A stretch of DNA of 64,000 bases from Fidelibacterota bacterium (lineage in GTDB: Bacteria > Fidelibacterota > Marinisomatia > Marinisomatales > SCKK01): positions 20,894 through 84,893 of the forward strand of contig SCKK01000007.1 in NCBI GenBank assembly GCA_004124475.1. The letters run 5' to 3'. Below the pieces are notes generated by a model, which saw nothing but the letters and a program-made list of their open reading frames with translations, searched no databases and had not been told where the DNA came from. Shown piece after piece: positions 34,958 through 42,997 of this stretch (position 1 is the stretch's first letter; every line of letters starts with the position of its first letter). A program made the translations under genes and the position numbers.

Positions 34958-37047
34958 GGAATTTCAATCGTCAGTCTTGAATAGAGTGTTCTCCCCGGTT
35001 CAGGATATCCGTAAACAGACTCCTGACTTTTATGATCTTGTAAATTCTTTACTCCCATACTAAAAATTGGTCTGATTCCTGTGATTTCAGTACTTGTGTA
35101 AGTTATGGAAAAATCCAACCGGTCGTAGGATTTCAATTCCACAGCGTCATAAAATTGGCTATATGTGAATCTTCTCCTTCCGTAAAACCTGTAATTCAGA
35201 TTGACTTGTAATGATTTTATCCGCCAGGATATTTCTGCCCAATGTGAAACAGCCGGAACATAGAGGAGTCGTTTTCCCCAATCATCCCCTTTTGACAAGT
35301 TTCGACTTTCATTTTGATCGGACGTGAACTTGAATAGTATGGGAAATTTCACGGGCACATAATCAACCGACAAAGATACCCCGTAAGACTCTGTTCTATT
35401 GAGGTTAACGGGTGAATAAGTCCAATCAGGATTTGGGACCCATTGTATCAGGTTTTGTGTATAGAAATGATAACCACGGAAAGTGAGTTGAAGAGCATCC
35501 GATTGAAAGGGTGTTATTTTGATTGCAAGATCTGAGGACGATCCCTCTTCCGGTTTGAGGTTTGGATTTCCTTTCGAACCGTATGCATCTACCCAGTAAA
35601 GGTCATTGAAAGTGGGGTTACGGTAGCTGGTACCTATATTCAAAAGTAAAGCTTTGAGGGTGCGAATATGTGGTTTCAATATAAATCCCAAGCTTCCGGT
35701 AGTTATGGTTCCATCGGATTTTCCGTTCCATTCGGTACGAATTGTGGACGTGACCTGGATACTTGGCTTAAGTTGAAATTGACCTAACCAGCCCACGGAT
35801 TCGAAATCGTTTTTATGTTTTCCCGCATCATCACTTTTTATGCGATTTGCAGATCCATCTAAAATAATATTATGGCGGATTCGTCCATTCGCCGAGAATC
35901 GATGGATAATTCGCAAACGAGTCGAGAAAACTTTATGTTTTGAATCGGTCGTCCAGTCTGGATCTGTATAGTGTTCATTTGTTTGTACAGCGCCAAAGAG
36001 AATTTCGGTCTGACCAAAACGGGAAAGTCCGCGAAGTGTCAGAATATGAAATTCATCACGATTGGTTTTTCTCGCCAGAGGAGAAGGGAATTGGAGGGAA
36101 CCTGATATTCCTCGATCAGTATTATTCCAGAGTGAAAACAGGTGAGCATTCCACATTTCTCCTAATGGCAGATATGCCTGGACTCCATATGATTTTTGAC
36201 TGAAGTTGTTGTTATCACGGAAATCGCCTTCATTTTCATACGAATTCCCATAGAGAGCACCGTTTACATTTCGATAAGAAAAAGCGCCTCTTCCACTGAC
36301 GCCCCTTTCCCCAAATTCTCCGATTTTTGTCTCAATGAAGGAAGAGAATTGTTGGTCAGTGATTAGATTAATCACACCCCCCATTGCATTGGAGCCATAT
36401 AAGGATGAACCGTGACCCCAATAATATTCGCCCTGACTGAAAAGGTTGGCAGGAAGCGTACTGAAATCAAAGGTACCGTTTTGCAACGAATTCAATGGGA
36501 GTCCATCCATCATCACTAAAATGTGTTCACCATATCCCGTGGGGGAAGCGGTTGTCTTTAACCCAGCAGCTCCACCGTAATCCTTTATCTGGATTCCCAT
36601 TCGGTCGAGTTGGTCTCCAACACTGTTGCCGGAGGAAGGAAACCCCTGGATATTAAATGTCTGATGGACAACGGGTATGTTAAGTGATTCTTTCGCATAC
36701 AGGTTTCCAACAACGTTTACGGGATCGAATGAATAAACCTTTTCTTCAAGCACAACGGTGATGTTTTGATGATTACCCTCTGATAGAGTAATTTCTAAAG
36801 GAAGATAGGCTGAGTGAGTAATTTTCAGGATTGTTGTTTTGGTTCCATCAGCTTTGATGAAAAACCGACCATCCTGATTCGTTGTTGTGCCGAAACTATC
36901 TTCTGCTATGTAAACTTCAGCAAAAGGAATCGGCTTTCCGTTTTCGTCAGTAACCTTTCCTATAAAGAAGCTGTTGGCGAAGATATTCCCCAAATTGAGG
37001 AAGAATAAAGTAAAAATGTAGTAGGTTAACCTTGAGGTTTTTTTCAT
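34954..37047 (-). CDS. btuB: TonB-dependent receptor, probably for cobalamin
   Basis: A 697-residue outer-membrane receptor. Signal peptide (1-24), a carboxypeptidase-regulatory-like domain at 26-105 (FIGKVTDENGKPIPFAEVYI...DGRFFIKADGTKT), a plug domain at about 110-225 (SVGDQLDRMGIQIKDYGG, HILVMMDGLPLN, YGSNAMGGVINLIT) and a 22-strand-type barrel with the usual aromatic C-terminus (SRLTIEIP is weakly aromatic). A cobalamin riboswitch precedes it on the same strand, so B12 or another corrinoid is the likely ligand. ATG at 37047 follows GAAAGGAGAGAATC. It carries the substrate across the outer membrane, with an ECF or BtuCDF system expected inside. Confidence 0.9.
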   Translation of the reverse strand: MKKTSRLTYYIFTLFFLNLGNIFANSFFIGKVTDENGKPIPFAEVYIAEDSFGTTTNQDGRFFIKADGTKTTILKITHSAYLPLEITLSEGNHQNITVVLEEKVYSFDPVNVVGNLYAKESLNIPVVHQTFNIQGFPSSGNSVGDQLDRMGIQIKDYGGAAGLKTTASPTGYGEHILVMMDGLPLNSLQNGTFDFSTLPANLFSQGEYYWGHGSSLYGSNAMGGVINLITDQQFSSFIETKIGEFGERGVSGRGAFSYRNVNGALYGNSYENEGDFRDNNNFSQKSYGVQAYLPLGEMWNAHLFSLWNNTDRGISGSLQFPSPLARKTNRDEFHILTLRGLSRFGQTEILFGAVQTNEHYTDPDWTTDSKHKVFSTRLRIIHRFSANGRIRHNIILDGSANRIKSDDAGKHKNDFESVGWLGQFQLKPSIQVTSTIRTEWNGKSDGTITTGSLGFILKPHIRTLKALLLNIGTSYRNPTFNDLYWVDAYGSKGNPNLKPEEGSSSDLAIKITPFQSDALQLTFRGYHFYTQNLIQWVPNPDWTYSPVNLNRTESYGVSLSVDYVPVKFPILFKFTSDQNESRNLSKGDDWGKRLLYVPAVSHWAEISWRIKSLQVNLNYRFYGRRRFTYSQFYDAVELKSYDRLDFSITYTSTEITGIRPIFSMGVKNLQDHKSQESVYGYPEPGRTLYSRLTIEIP

Positions 37048-37109
37048 GATTCTCTCCTTTCCCTCGAAAGATTTGTCCCGTTACATTACGGGTGTTTGAG
37101 AATATCAGT

Positions 37110-37288
37110 TTTGTAGGTTTCCTGACTTATGCCTCATAGGATAACTTCCGCCTTCTCATCCCGATTATTTTCGGAACAATGGCCTTCACATTGGGGAAGG
37201 AAGCTCCTAAGCAATTACAGTAGCGGGGCTGTACCCGATTTTCACGGGTTTCTCTCTCAAAACTGATCTGTCAATAGGCAGGTAAACT
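37110..37288 (-). promoter_or_regulatory. Cobalamin riboswitch
   Basis: On the minus strand, conserved pieces appear in order: AACCCGTGAAAATCGGGTAC, AGCCCCGCTACTGTAA, the degenerate B12 box GGCCATTGTTC, GGGATGAGAAGGCGGAAGT and GTCAGGAAACCTAC, with the kissing partner CCTGCC at 5'. Adenosylcobalamin binding would repress the receptor gene at 37047, about 60 bases downstream. Boundaries are approximate. Confidence 0.93.
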
Positions 37289-37379
37289 TATCTAATTATC
37301 GACGTTGATGTCAAGGCTTTTACCTTGATTTGCTGGAAGGGTCAGAATAAATTTCCACAGCTTTACTTGAACCAAATTT

Positions 37380-38195
37380 ATGGAGAATTCAAACTTATAC
37401 GTAAATGTATCGGTAGCCAACATATATGGAGAGGCAGCTTTTACTTCCGAAGTGGTTACTCAAGCCCTGTTGGGGGAAAGCCTCGAAGTTTTAAAAATTG
37501 AGGGTGAATGGGCTTTTGTTAAACAGTGGGACAACTATGAAGGGTGGATTAATCAATTTTTCACGGTTACACCGAATTCGGAGTTTCTGAGAAGAATAGA
37601 TGGGAATTCTAAAATTATTGTGGGGGATCTTTTCGGGGTGGTTTGTAAAGAACCAAATTCTTCATCGACAATTATTCGAGATCTTGTCTATGGAAACAAT
37701 CTTCCCATTTTAGAGAATAAGAATGAATGGATGCAGGTCCTTCTCCCAAATGGAGAGAAGGGGTGGACGTCTGTAAAACCGCAAGATTTTTCAGCAAATG
37801 ACATGCGTCATTATTTGGTTCAGGAAGCGAGTCGGTTTATAGGCATTCAATATTTTTGGGGAGGAAAATCACCAAAAGGATTTGACTGTTCCGGTTTCGT
37901 ACAAACGGTGATGAAATCTGCCGGAATCCATTTACCAAGAGATACCCAGATGCAAGAAGACTGTGTAAAATTAGAATCAATTCCTTATGCAAAACATCAG
38001 AAGGGGGATTTGATTTTTTTCTCCAATAATAAAGATTGGGTTAATCATGTAGCAATTTCAACAGGTGGAGATAAATTCATCCATTGTTCCGGTTTTGTAA
38101 AAATTGCAAGTTTTGATAAAGATGACCGTTTATATGATGATCAGTTGAGTAAAACCGTCACATCCGTAAAAAGCATTAAAAGGCGGTGCCATTGA
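37380..38195 (+). CDS. SH3 plus NlpC/P60 peptidase
   Basis: A 271-residue cysteine peptidase of cell-wall peptides. No signal peptide, so it may act in the cytosol on recycled muropeptides, like YkfC-type gamma-D-glutamyl-diamino-acid endopeptidases. Two SH3b-like units (about 5-60 and 75-130) precede the NlpC/P60 domain: FWGGKSPKGFDCSGFVQ (catalytic Cys), HLPRDTQMQ, KGDLIFF, VNHVAIS (His) and FIHCSG. Start ATG at 37380, divergent from the riboswitch. The stop lies inside the next gene (10-base overlap). Confidence 0.9.
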   Translation: MENSNLYVNVSVANIYGEAAFTSEVVTQALLGESLEVLKIEGEWAFVKQWDNYEGWINQFFTVTPNSEFLRRIDGNSKIIVGDLFGVVCKEPNSSSTIIRDLVYGNNLPILENKNEWMQVLLPNGEKGWTSVKPQDFSANDMRHYLVQEASRFIGIQYFWGGKSPKGFDCSGFVQTVMKSAGIHLPRDTQMQEDCVKLESIPYAKHQKGDLIFFSNNKDWVNHVAISTGGDKFIHCSGFVKIASFDKDDRLYDDQLSKTVTSVKSIKRRCH

Positions 38196-38731
38196 GGAGA
38201 TTACGGCGAAATGGTAACTCTATTTTAAACCGTGAGGTTCTGGTTCTTAATCAGAATTATCATCCCTTGCAGGTTTGTACAGCTAAACGGGCAATCTGTC
38301 TGGTATATTTAGGGAAAGTTGTTGTGGTTGAAAACTACCGGAACATTATTCATTCTCCAAGTACTGTTCTTCATCTGCCCAGTGTCGTTCGGCTTGACAA
38401 ATATGTACATGTGAATGGAAGTGAAATTGTTTTGACACGGAAAAATATATTGAAACGGGACAAACACCAGTGTCAATATTGCGGTCGGAAAAGTGTACCG
38501 ATGACCATAGATCATATTATTCCCAAGGAACGGGGAGGGAGAGATACATGGACTAATTTGGTCTGTTGTTGTCATGCCTGTAACCGAAAGAAAGGAAACC
38601 GAACTCTGCATGAATCAGGTTTAAGTTTGCTTAAAAAACCGATGAAACCTACCCGAATACACTACATCCAGCAATTTGTGAAAAAAGAACAATCCTCCTG
38701 GCGTCCTTACCTCTACATGGAACCGATTTAA
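38186..38731 (+). CDS. HNH endonuclease family protein
   Basis: A 181-residue HNH protein. The N-terminal half (REVLVLNQNYHPLQVCTAKRAI) belongs to a widespread stand-alone HNH family; the motif follows: CQYCGRKSV (zinc Cys pair), TIDHIIPKERGG (catalytic DH), NLVCCCHACNRKKGN (second Cys pair and Asn). The GTG at 38186 overlaps the preceding gene by 10 bases. Likely a DNA-acting enzyme with housekeeping repair role; not clearly mobile. Confidence 0.88.
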   Translation: MPLRRLRRNGNSILNREVLVLNQNYHPLQVCTAKRAICLVYLGKVVVVENYRNIIHSPSTVLHLPSVVRLDKYVHVNGSEIVLTRKNILKRDKHQCQYCGRKSVPMTIDHIIPKERGGRDTWTNLVCCCHACNRKKGNRTLHESGLSLLKKPMKPTRIHYIQQFVKKEQSSWRPYLYMEPI

Positions 38732-38896
38732 AGGAAGGACATAGCTGCGAATAAAAAAAAAGAAGTGGAGTGACGCTCCGCAGGAGTCCCTCCGGGACAG
38801 TACTCCATGTAAGGCAGTAAACATTTCCAATGAATCCTGTGGAGAAATTCCCTGCCTGACTCCGATTTAATCGGGGCAGGCGATACAGTTAAATAA
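38732..38896 (+). repeat. Repeat cluster upstream of trpS, including block D2
   Basis: TCCGCAGGAGTCCCTCCGGGA (two motifs, about 38778-38798) and block D2: TGGAGAAATTCCCTGCCTGAC, CCGATTTAATCGG and GGCGATACAGTTAAATA (38840-38893), ending 4 bases before the trpS ATG. The same block, minus the middle palindrome, sits at 31191-31237 and 45139-45182. Confidence 0.7.
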
Positions 38897-39877
38897 ATGC
38901 ATCGAAAACGTATTTTAAGTGGCATACAACCATCCGGGAATCTCCATCTGGGAAATTATTTTGGTATGATGAAACGGATGATTGAATACCAGGAGACAAA
39001 TGAGCTTTTCTGCTTCTTGGTGAATTATCATGCGATAACCACTATCACCAATAGTGAATTACTGAGGCAGAACACTTTTAAGGCTGCCTGTGATTTTCTT
39101 GCTCTGGGATTGGATCCTGATAAGGCAATTTTCTGGGTTCAAAGTGACGTCCCTGAAGTAACGGAATTGACCTGGTTGTTGAATAATACCACAAGCGTTG
39201 GGCTTTTGGAAAGAGCCCATTCATACAAAGATAAAATAGCAAAAGGATTTAGACCAAACCATGGTCTGTTCAGCTATCCGGTGTTAATGGCGGCTGATAT
39301 TTTGCTCTTTGGAGGAGAAGCCGTTCCTGTGGGGAAAGACCAAAAACAACACTTAGAGATTACACGGGATATTGCTATCCGTTTTAACAAAACTTTTGGC
39401 GAAACATTCATCATTCCGGAATCGCTTATTGAAAATGACACGGGTCTCATTCCTGGTATCGATGGACAGAAAATGTCCAAGTCGTATAAAAATACCATCG
39501 AAATTTTTTGTGAGAAGGATGTACTTGCCAAAAAAGTGATGAGTATTGTCACCAACAAAACACCCATAAATGAGGCCAAGGAGACGGAAAATAGTACCCT
39601 GTTTCAGGTTTATTCTCTGTTTCTTAATGATGAAGATAAAAAGGAATTGGAAGACCGATTTCGTACACCTGGGTTGGGATATGGAAAAGTAAAAAAGGAA
39701 CTTATTGAAATTATTTGGAATTATTTTAATCCTTATCGTATTAAACGAGAGAAGCTGTTAAATGACAAATCTTACGTTGTAAAAATTTTAAAAGAAGGAG
39801 CTGAAAAAGCACGGAGTGTTGGTAAGTCCTTCCTGGAACTGGCGAGGAAAAATGTTGGGTTAAACTATCAGGAATAA
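38897..39877 (+). CDS. trpS: Tryptophanyl-tRNA synthetase
   Basis: A 326-residue class I aminoacyl-tRNA synthetase charging tRNA-Trp. HIGH-type motif in SGIQPSGNLHLGNYFG, the PVLMAADILLF and PVGKDQKQHLEITRDIA core, and KMSKS in DGQKMSKSYKNT. Normal length. No ribosome binding site is evident because the leader is repeat block D2. The TAATG overlap couples it to scpA. Confidence 0.97.
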   Translation: MHRKRILSGIQPSGNLHLGNYFGMMKRMIEYQETNELFCFLVNYHAITTITNSELLRQNTFKAACDFLALGLDPDKAIFWVQSDVPEVTELTWLLNNTTSVGLLERAHSYKDKIAKGFRPNHGLFSYPVLMAADILLFGGEAVPVGKDQKQHLEITRDIAIRFNKTFGETFIIPESLIENDTGLIPGIDGQKMSKSYKNTIEIFCEKDVLAKKVMSIVTNKTPINEAKETENSTLFQVYSLFLNDEDKKELEDRFRTPGLGYGKVKKELIEIIWNYFNPYRIKREKLLNDKSYVVKILKEGAEKARSVGKSFLELARKNVGLNYQE

Positions 39878-40596
39878 TGCAATACGAAGTTCAATTAAAT
39901 AATTTCCAGGGTCCTCTTGATTTGCTTCTGTTTTTCATTCGCAGGGATGAGATTGATATCATGGATATACCCATTGCCAGCATCACACAAGAATATTTAG
40001 AGTATATGGAAGCTCTACAAACTTTGAATGTAGCGATTGCAGGAGAGTTTATAGTGATGGCTGCAACCTTGATGAGAATTAAGGCTAAAATGCTGCTCCC
40101 GAAGATTCATGGCGAGGAGGATGAAGATTTTGAAGACCCAAGGACAGAATTGATGCACCGGTTATTGGAATATCAGCAATTTAAAGTTGCCTCGGGAAAT
40201 TTAGGCTTGATGTTAGAGACACATAGCAGTCAATTCCCGAGGTCTGTCTCTTTGAATTATGATAATTCAGAGGGCGATGCGACCTATTATCTTGAGGAAG
40301 TTTCGCTTTTCAACTTGGTGCAACTTTTCAAAAACCTAATAGAAAATCTTCCCCCGGTAATTGAGTTAATAACAGCCCGAGAGGAGATTCACGTCAGAGA
40401 ACAAATTGCCTTTATACTGTCAAAGTTTGTTGAAAAAAATCGATATTTGTTTTCTGAATTATTCCCTTTCTTCAAAACAAAGCAGGAAGTAATCACAGCA
40501 TTTTTGGCTATTCTTGAGATGATAAAGTCAAAACAGATTCAGGTATTACAAAAGGGGGTATTCGGGGAGATTGTATTAGAACGATCTGAAGCATAG
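39877..40596 (+). CDS. scpA: Segregation and condensation protein A
   Basis: Kleisin subunit (239 aa) that bridges Smc heads with ScpB in chromosome condensation. Begins QLNNFQGPLDLLLFFIRRDEIDIMDIPI, the usual N-terminal kleisin helix, and ends with the winged-helix KSKQIQVLQKGVFGEIVLE. TAATG start coupling from trpS and TAGTG coupling into scpB show a tight operon. Confidence 0.96.
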   Translation: MQYEVQLNNFQGPLDLLLFFIRRDEIDIMDIPIASITQEYLEYMEALQTLNVAIAGEFIVMAATLMRIKAKMLLPKIHGEEDEDFEDPRTELMHRLLEYQQFKVASGNLGLMLETHSSQFPRSVSLNYDNSEGDATYYLEEVSLFNLVQLFKNLIENLPPVIELITAREEIHVREQIAFILSKFVEKNRYLFSELFPFFKTKQEVITAFLAILEMIKSKQIQVLQKGVFGEIVLERSEA

Positions 40597-41147
40597 TGAA
40601 AAAAAATTCTTTACATAAAGAAGAACTTAGAATTGTGGAAGCCCTGTTGTTTTCTTCCAGCGAGCCTCTAACTCAGAAAAGAATTGACCTCTGTTTCGAC
40701 AATAATGCTCCTCTACTATCGGAAGTAATTCCTGAACTGATTGAGGGATATAATGGGGAAACCCATTCGTTTACCATCGAAAAAGTAGCGGGTGGATATC
40801 GCCTTATTACAAAATCAAAGTATGAACCATGGGTCAAACGCCTTCATAATCGTGCAGGAAAAACTAAACTATCTCCGGCTGCCTTGGAGGTTTTGGCCGT
40901 GATTGCTTATAAAGCGCCCATCACAAGAGTGGAAATTGAAAGTATACGCGGTGTAAACAGCGGAGGAGTGATCAAAACGTTGATAGAAAAAAACCTGCTT
41001 AGGATAAAAGGTCGAGCCAAAGGTCCTGGCAGGGCTTTGTTGTATACCGTAACGGATACATTTCTAATTTCTTTTGGACTTGATCAATTATCTGATCTGC
41101 CTAAACTTAGAGAAATATCAGACCTTGAAAAAGAACTTCTTCCATAG
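40596..41147 (+). CDS. scpB: Segregation and condensation protein B
   Basis: A 183-residue two-winged-helix partner of ScpA. Family features: EELRIVEALLFSSSEPLT, GGYRLITKSKYEPWV and the highly conserved LSPAALEVLAVIAYKAPITR, followed by IRGVNSGGVIKTLIEKNLL. GTG start at 40596 in TAGTG overlap with scpA. Confidence 0.96.
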   Translation: MKKNSLHKEELRIVEALLFSSSEPLTQKRIDLCFDNNAPLLSEVIPELIEGYNGETHSFTIEKVAGGYRLITKSKYEPWVKRLHNRAGKTKLSPAALEVLAVIAYKAPITRVEIESIRGVNSGGVIKTLIEKNLLRIKGRAKGPGRALLYTVTDTFLISFGLDQLSDLPKLREISDLEKELLP

Positions 41148-41297
41148 AAGATTCGTTAGAATCGAGGGTAATAATACATTCATCCCGACCCCCCCGACAA
41201 GTCGGGGTCGGGGGGACAAACTTGCCCGACTGAACATATGGTCAGGCGGGTCAGGCAATTCTCCATGCTCCCTGCTCAAAGCTATTTTCAGGTGAAA
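41148..41297. repeat. Repeat cluster upstream of rluB
   Basis: CCCCGACAAGTCGGGG (41192-41207), the 26-bp near-palindrome CCCGACTGAACATATGGTCA plus GGCGGG (41224-41249) and the dispersed block 41251-41297, the complement of 11511-11567. The block ends at the rluB start codon and contains its AGGTG ribosome binding site. Confidence 0.75.
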
Positions 41298-42017
41298 ATG
41301 CGTCTTAATAAATTTTTAGCGAAAGCAGGAATAGCATCCAGAAGAAAAAGCGAAGAAATAGTTAAGGCAGGGAGAGTTCAAATCAACGGTATCCTGGTTA
41401 ATGATCCATATGTTATTATTGATACTAACGACGATGTTGTATTGGATGGAAAGCCTCTTCTTTCTTCTGTAGAAAGAGTTGTCATTTTGTTAAACAAGCC
41501 CTCAGGAGTTATCTCAACAGTATCCGATACTCACCAGCGACCTACTGTGATGGATCTGATTCAATATGATGGTAGGTTGTTCACTGTGGGGCGTTTGGAT
41601 AAAGATACAACCGGAGCACTTCTTTTGACCAATGATGGGGATTTAGCGTATAAACTTACTCATCCAAAGTTTGAGATTCAAAAAATCTATGAAGTTTCGA
41701 TTGATAGACCATTAATGAAAGAAGACGGGGAAAGAATAGAAAGGGGTATCGATATTGGAGACGGAGAAACGGGGATAGCAACTGTTTTAAAAACAAGGGA
41801 AATCGATAATAAAAACGGGGTAAGATGTTGTGTAACAATTTGTCTCCATCATGGGAAAAAACGTGAAATCCGACGAATGTTTTCAGCCCTGAAGTACCAA
41901 GTTTTCAGACTCAAAAGGGTCGAGTTTGCAGGAATAGGGGTAAAGGGATTACCGGAGGGAAAATGGAGAGAATTGTCTTTACAGGAAGTAAATATGCTAG
42001 TACCTGAGCCCCTCTAA
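41298..42017 (+). CDS. rluB: Pseudouridine synthase, RluB/RsuA family
   Basis: A 239-residue enzyme that isomerises a uridine in 23S (or 16S) rRNA. N-terminal S4 domain MRLNKFLAKAGIASRRKSEE, then the catalytic VGRLDKDTTGALLLTNDGD with the essential Asp, and HHGKKREIRRMF. The ATG at 41298 is preferred over the longer frame because the S4 domain begins there. Fourth gene of the trpS-scpAB group; placement after scpB is common in many bacteria. Confidence 0.94.
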   Translation: MRLNKFLAKAGIASRRKSEEIVKAGRVQINGILVNDPYVIIDTNDDVVLDGKPLLSSVERVVILLNKPSGVISTVSDTHQRPTVMDLIQYDGRLFTVGRLDKDTTGALLLTNDGDLAYKLTHPKFEIQKIYEVSIDRPLMKEDGERIERGIDIGDGETGIATVLKTREIDNKNGVRCCVTICLHHGKKREIRRMFSALKYQVFRLKRVEFAGIGVKGLPEGKWRELSLQEVNMLVPEPL

Positions 42018-42319
42018 ACCACATTTGTAAAAAGTAATGTTTCAGTCATGGGTAGAAAGTATAGTTGCAAGAGACCCAAAAACCAAGAGCCAAGAACCAA
42101 ACTTTTTTTATTTATCGACGATTCATACAATCTTGGTTCTTGGGATTTGGAACTTGGTTCTTCATGCATTTACCATTAATTGAGGGATTTCGTTAAAAAG
42201 GAATAACACTTTGGCTTTCACTTATTCGTTAATTAAATTTTCAAGCTTTTTGAAAGGTAGATTTTCAATTTTCATATGGGGTCTTTTTGTCTACGCATTA
42301 TTGTAGAGTTTTTTAACAA
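42018..42319. other. Intergenic region before cmk, with an imperfect hairpin
   Basis: CCAAGAGCCAAGAACCAA (42083-42100) pairs with TTGGTTCTTGGGATTTGG (42133-42150) at 15 of 18 positions around a 32-base AT-rich loop. The arms are built of repeated TTGGTTC units, like the arms of the four-helix element at 18.9 kb, but no ORF lies inside. The rest, to 42319, shows nothing definite. Confidence 0.55.
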
Positions 42320-42991
42320 ATGATTATTGCGATTGATGGTCCTGCTGCTTCTGGTAAAAGCACTACTGCATTGGGTGTGGCTCAAGCATTGGGGATTCGA
42401 TACCTTGATACGGGTGCCATGTATCGAGCTGTAACGTTGGCTGTGATCAGAGAAAAAGTAGATTTGAGTAATGTGAAGAGTGTTGATGCATGTCTTTCTC
42501 ATATTGAATTATCATTAAAATTTGAAAATTCTAAGGCTCATGTTTTCTTGGGAGATGAGGATGTTACGGAGGTAATTAGAGGGATTGAGGTGACACGGAA
42601 TGTGAGTGCTGTTAGTGCTTTACCTTCGGTTAGACGAAAATTGGTTTCTCTCCAGCGAAAGATCGCATGGCAAGGGGATACCATCGTTGAAGGAAGAGAT
42701 ATTGGTACGGTTGTATTTCCTGATGCTGATTTTAAGTTTTTTATCGTTGCAGATTATGAAACACGAGGAGAGAGACGTTGGAATGACCTAAAAAAGATGG
42801 GAATTGATCTGTCTACCGAGGAGATAATTAAGGACCTTAAAAGAAGGGACACAATAGATTCTAGCCGAAGGCATTCTCCACTCACTAAGGCAGAGGATGC
42901 AGTTGAAATTGACACTTCGGGGATGACGTTAGAGGAACAAATAGGACTTATTGTCGAAACGGTTAAAAAAAGAAAAAAGGGAGGAAAATAA
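42320..42991 (+). CDS. cmk: Cytidylate kinase
   Basis: A 223-residue nucleotide kinase (CMP/dCMP to CDP/dCDP). P-loop IAIDGPAASGKSTTALGVA, RYLDTGAMYRAVTL, VEGRDIGTVVFPDADFKFFI and RRDTIDSSRRHSPLTKAEDA. Normal length. rpsA follows 6 bases on, a classic order in many bacteria. Confidence 0.97.
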   Translation: MIIAIDGPAASGKSTTALGVAQALGIRYLDTGAMYRAVTLAVIREKVDLSNVKSVDACLSHIELSLKFENSKAHVFLGDEDVTEVIRGIEVTRNVSAVSALPSVRRKLVSLQRKIAWQGDTIVEGRDIGTVVFPDADFKFFIVADYETRGERRWNDLKKMGIDLSTEEIIKDLKRRDTIDSSRRHSPLTKAEDAVEIDTSGMTLEEQIGLIVETVKKRKKGGK

Positions 42992-42997
42992 TAGTTA

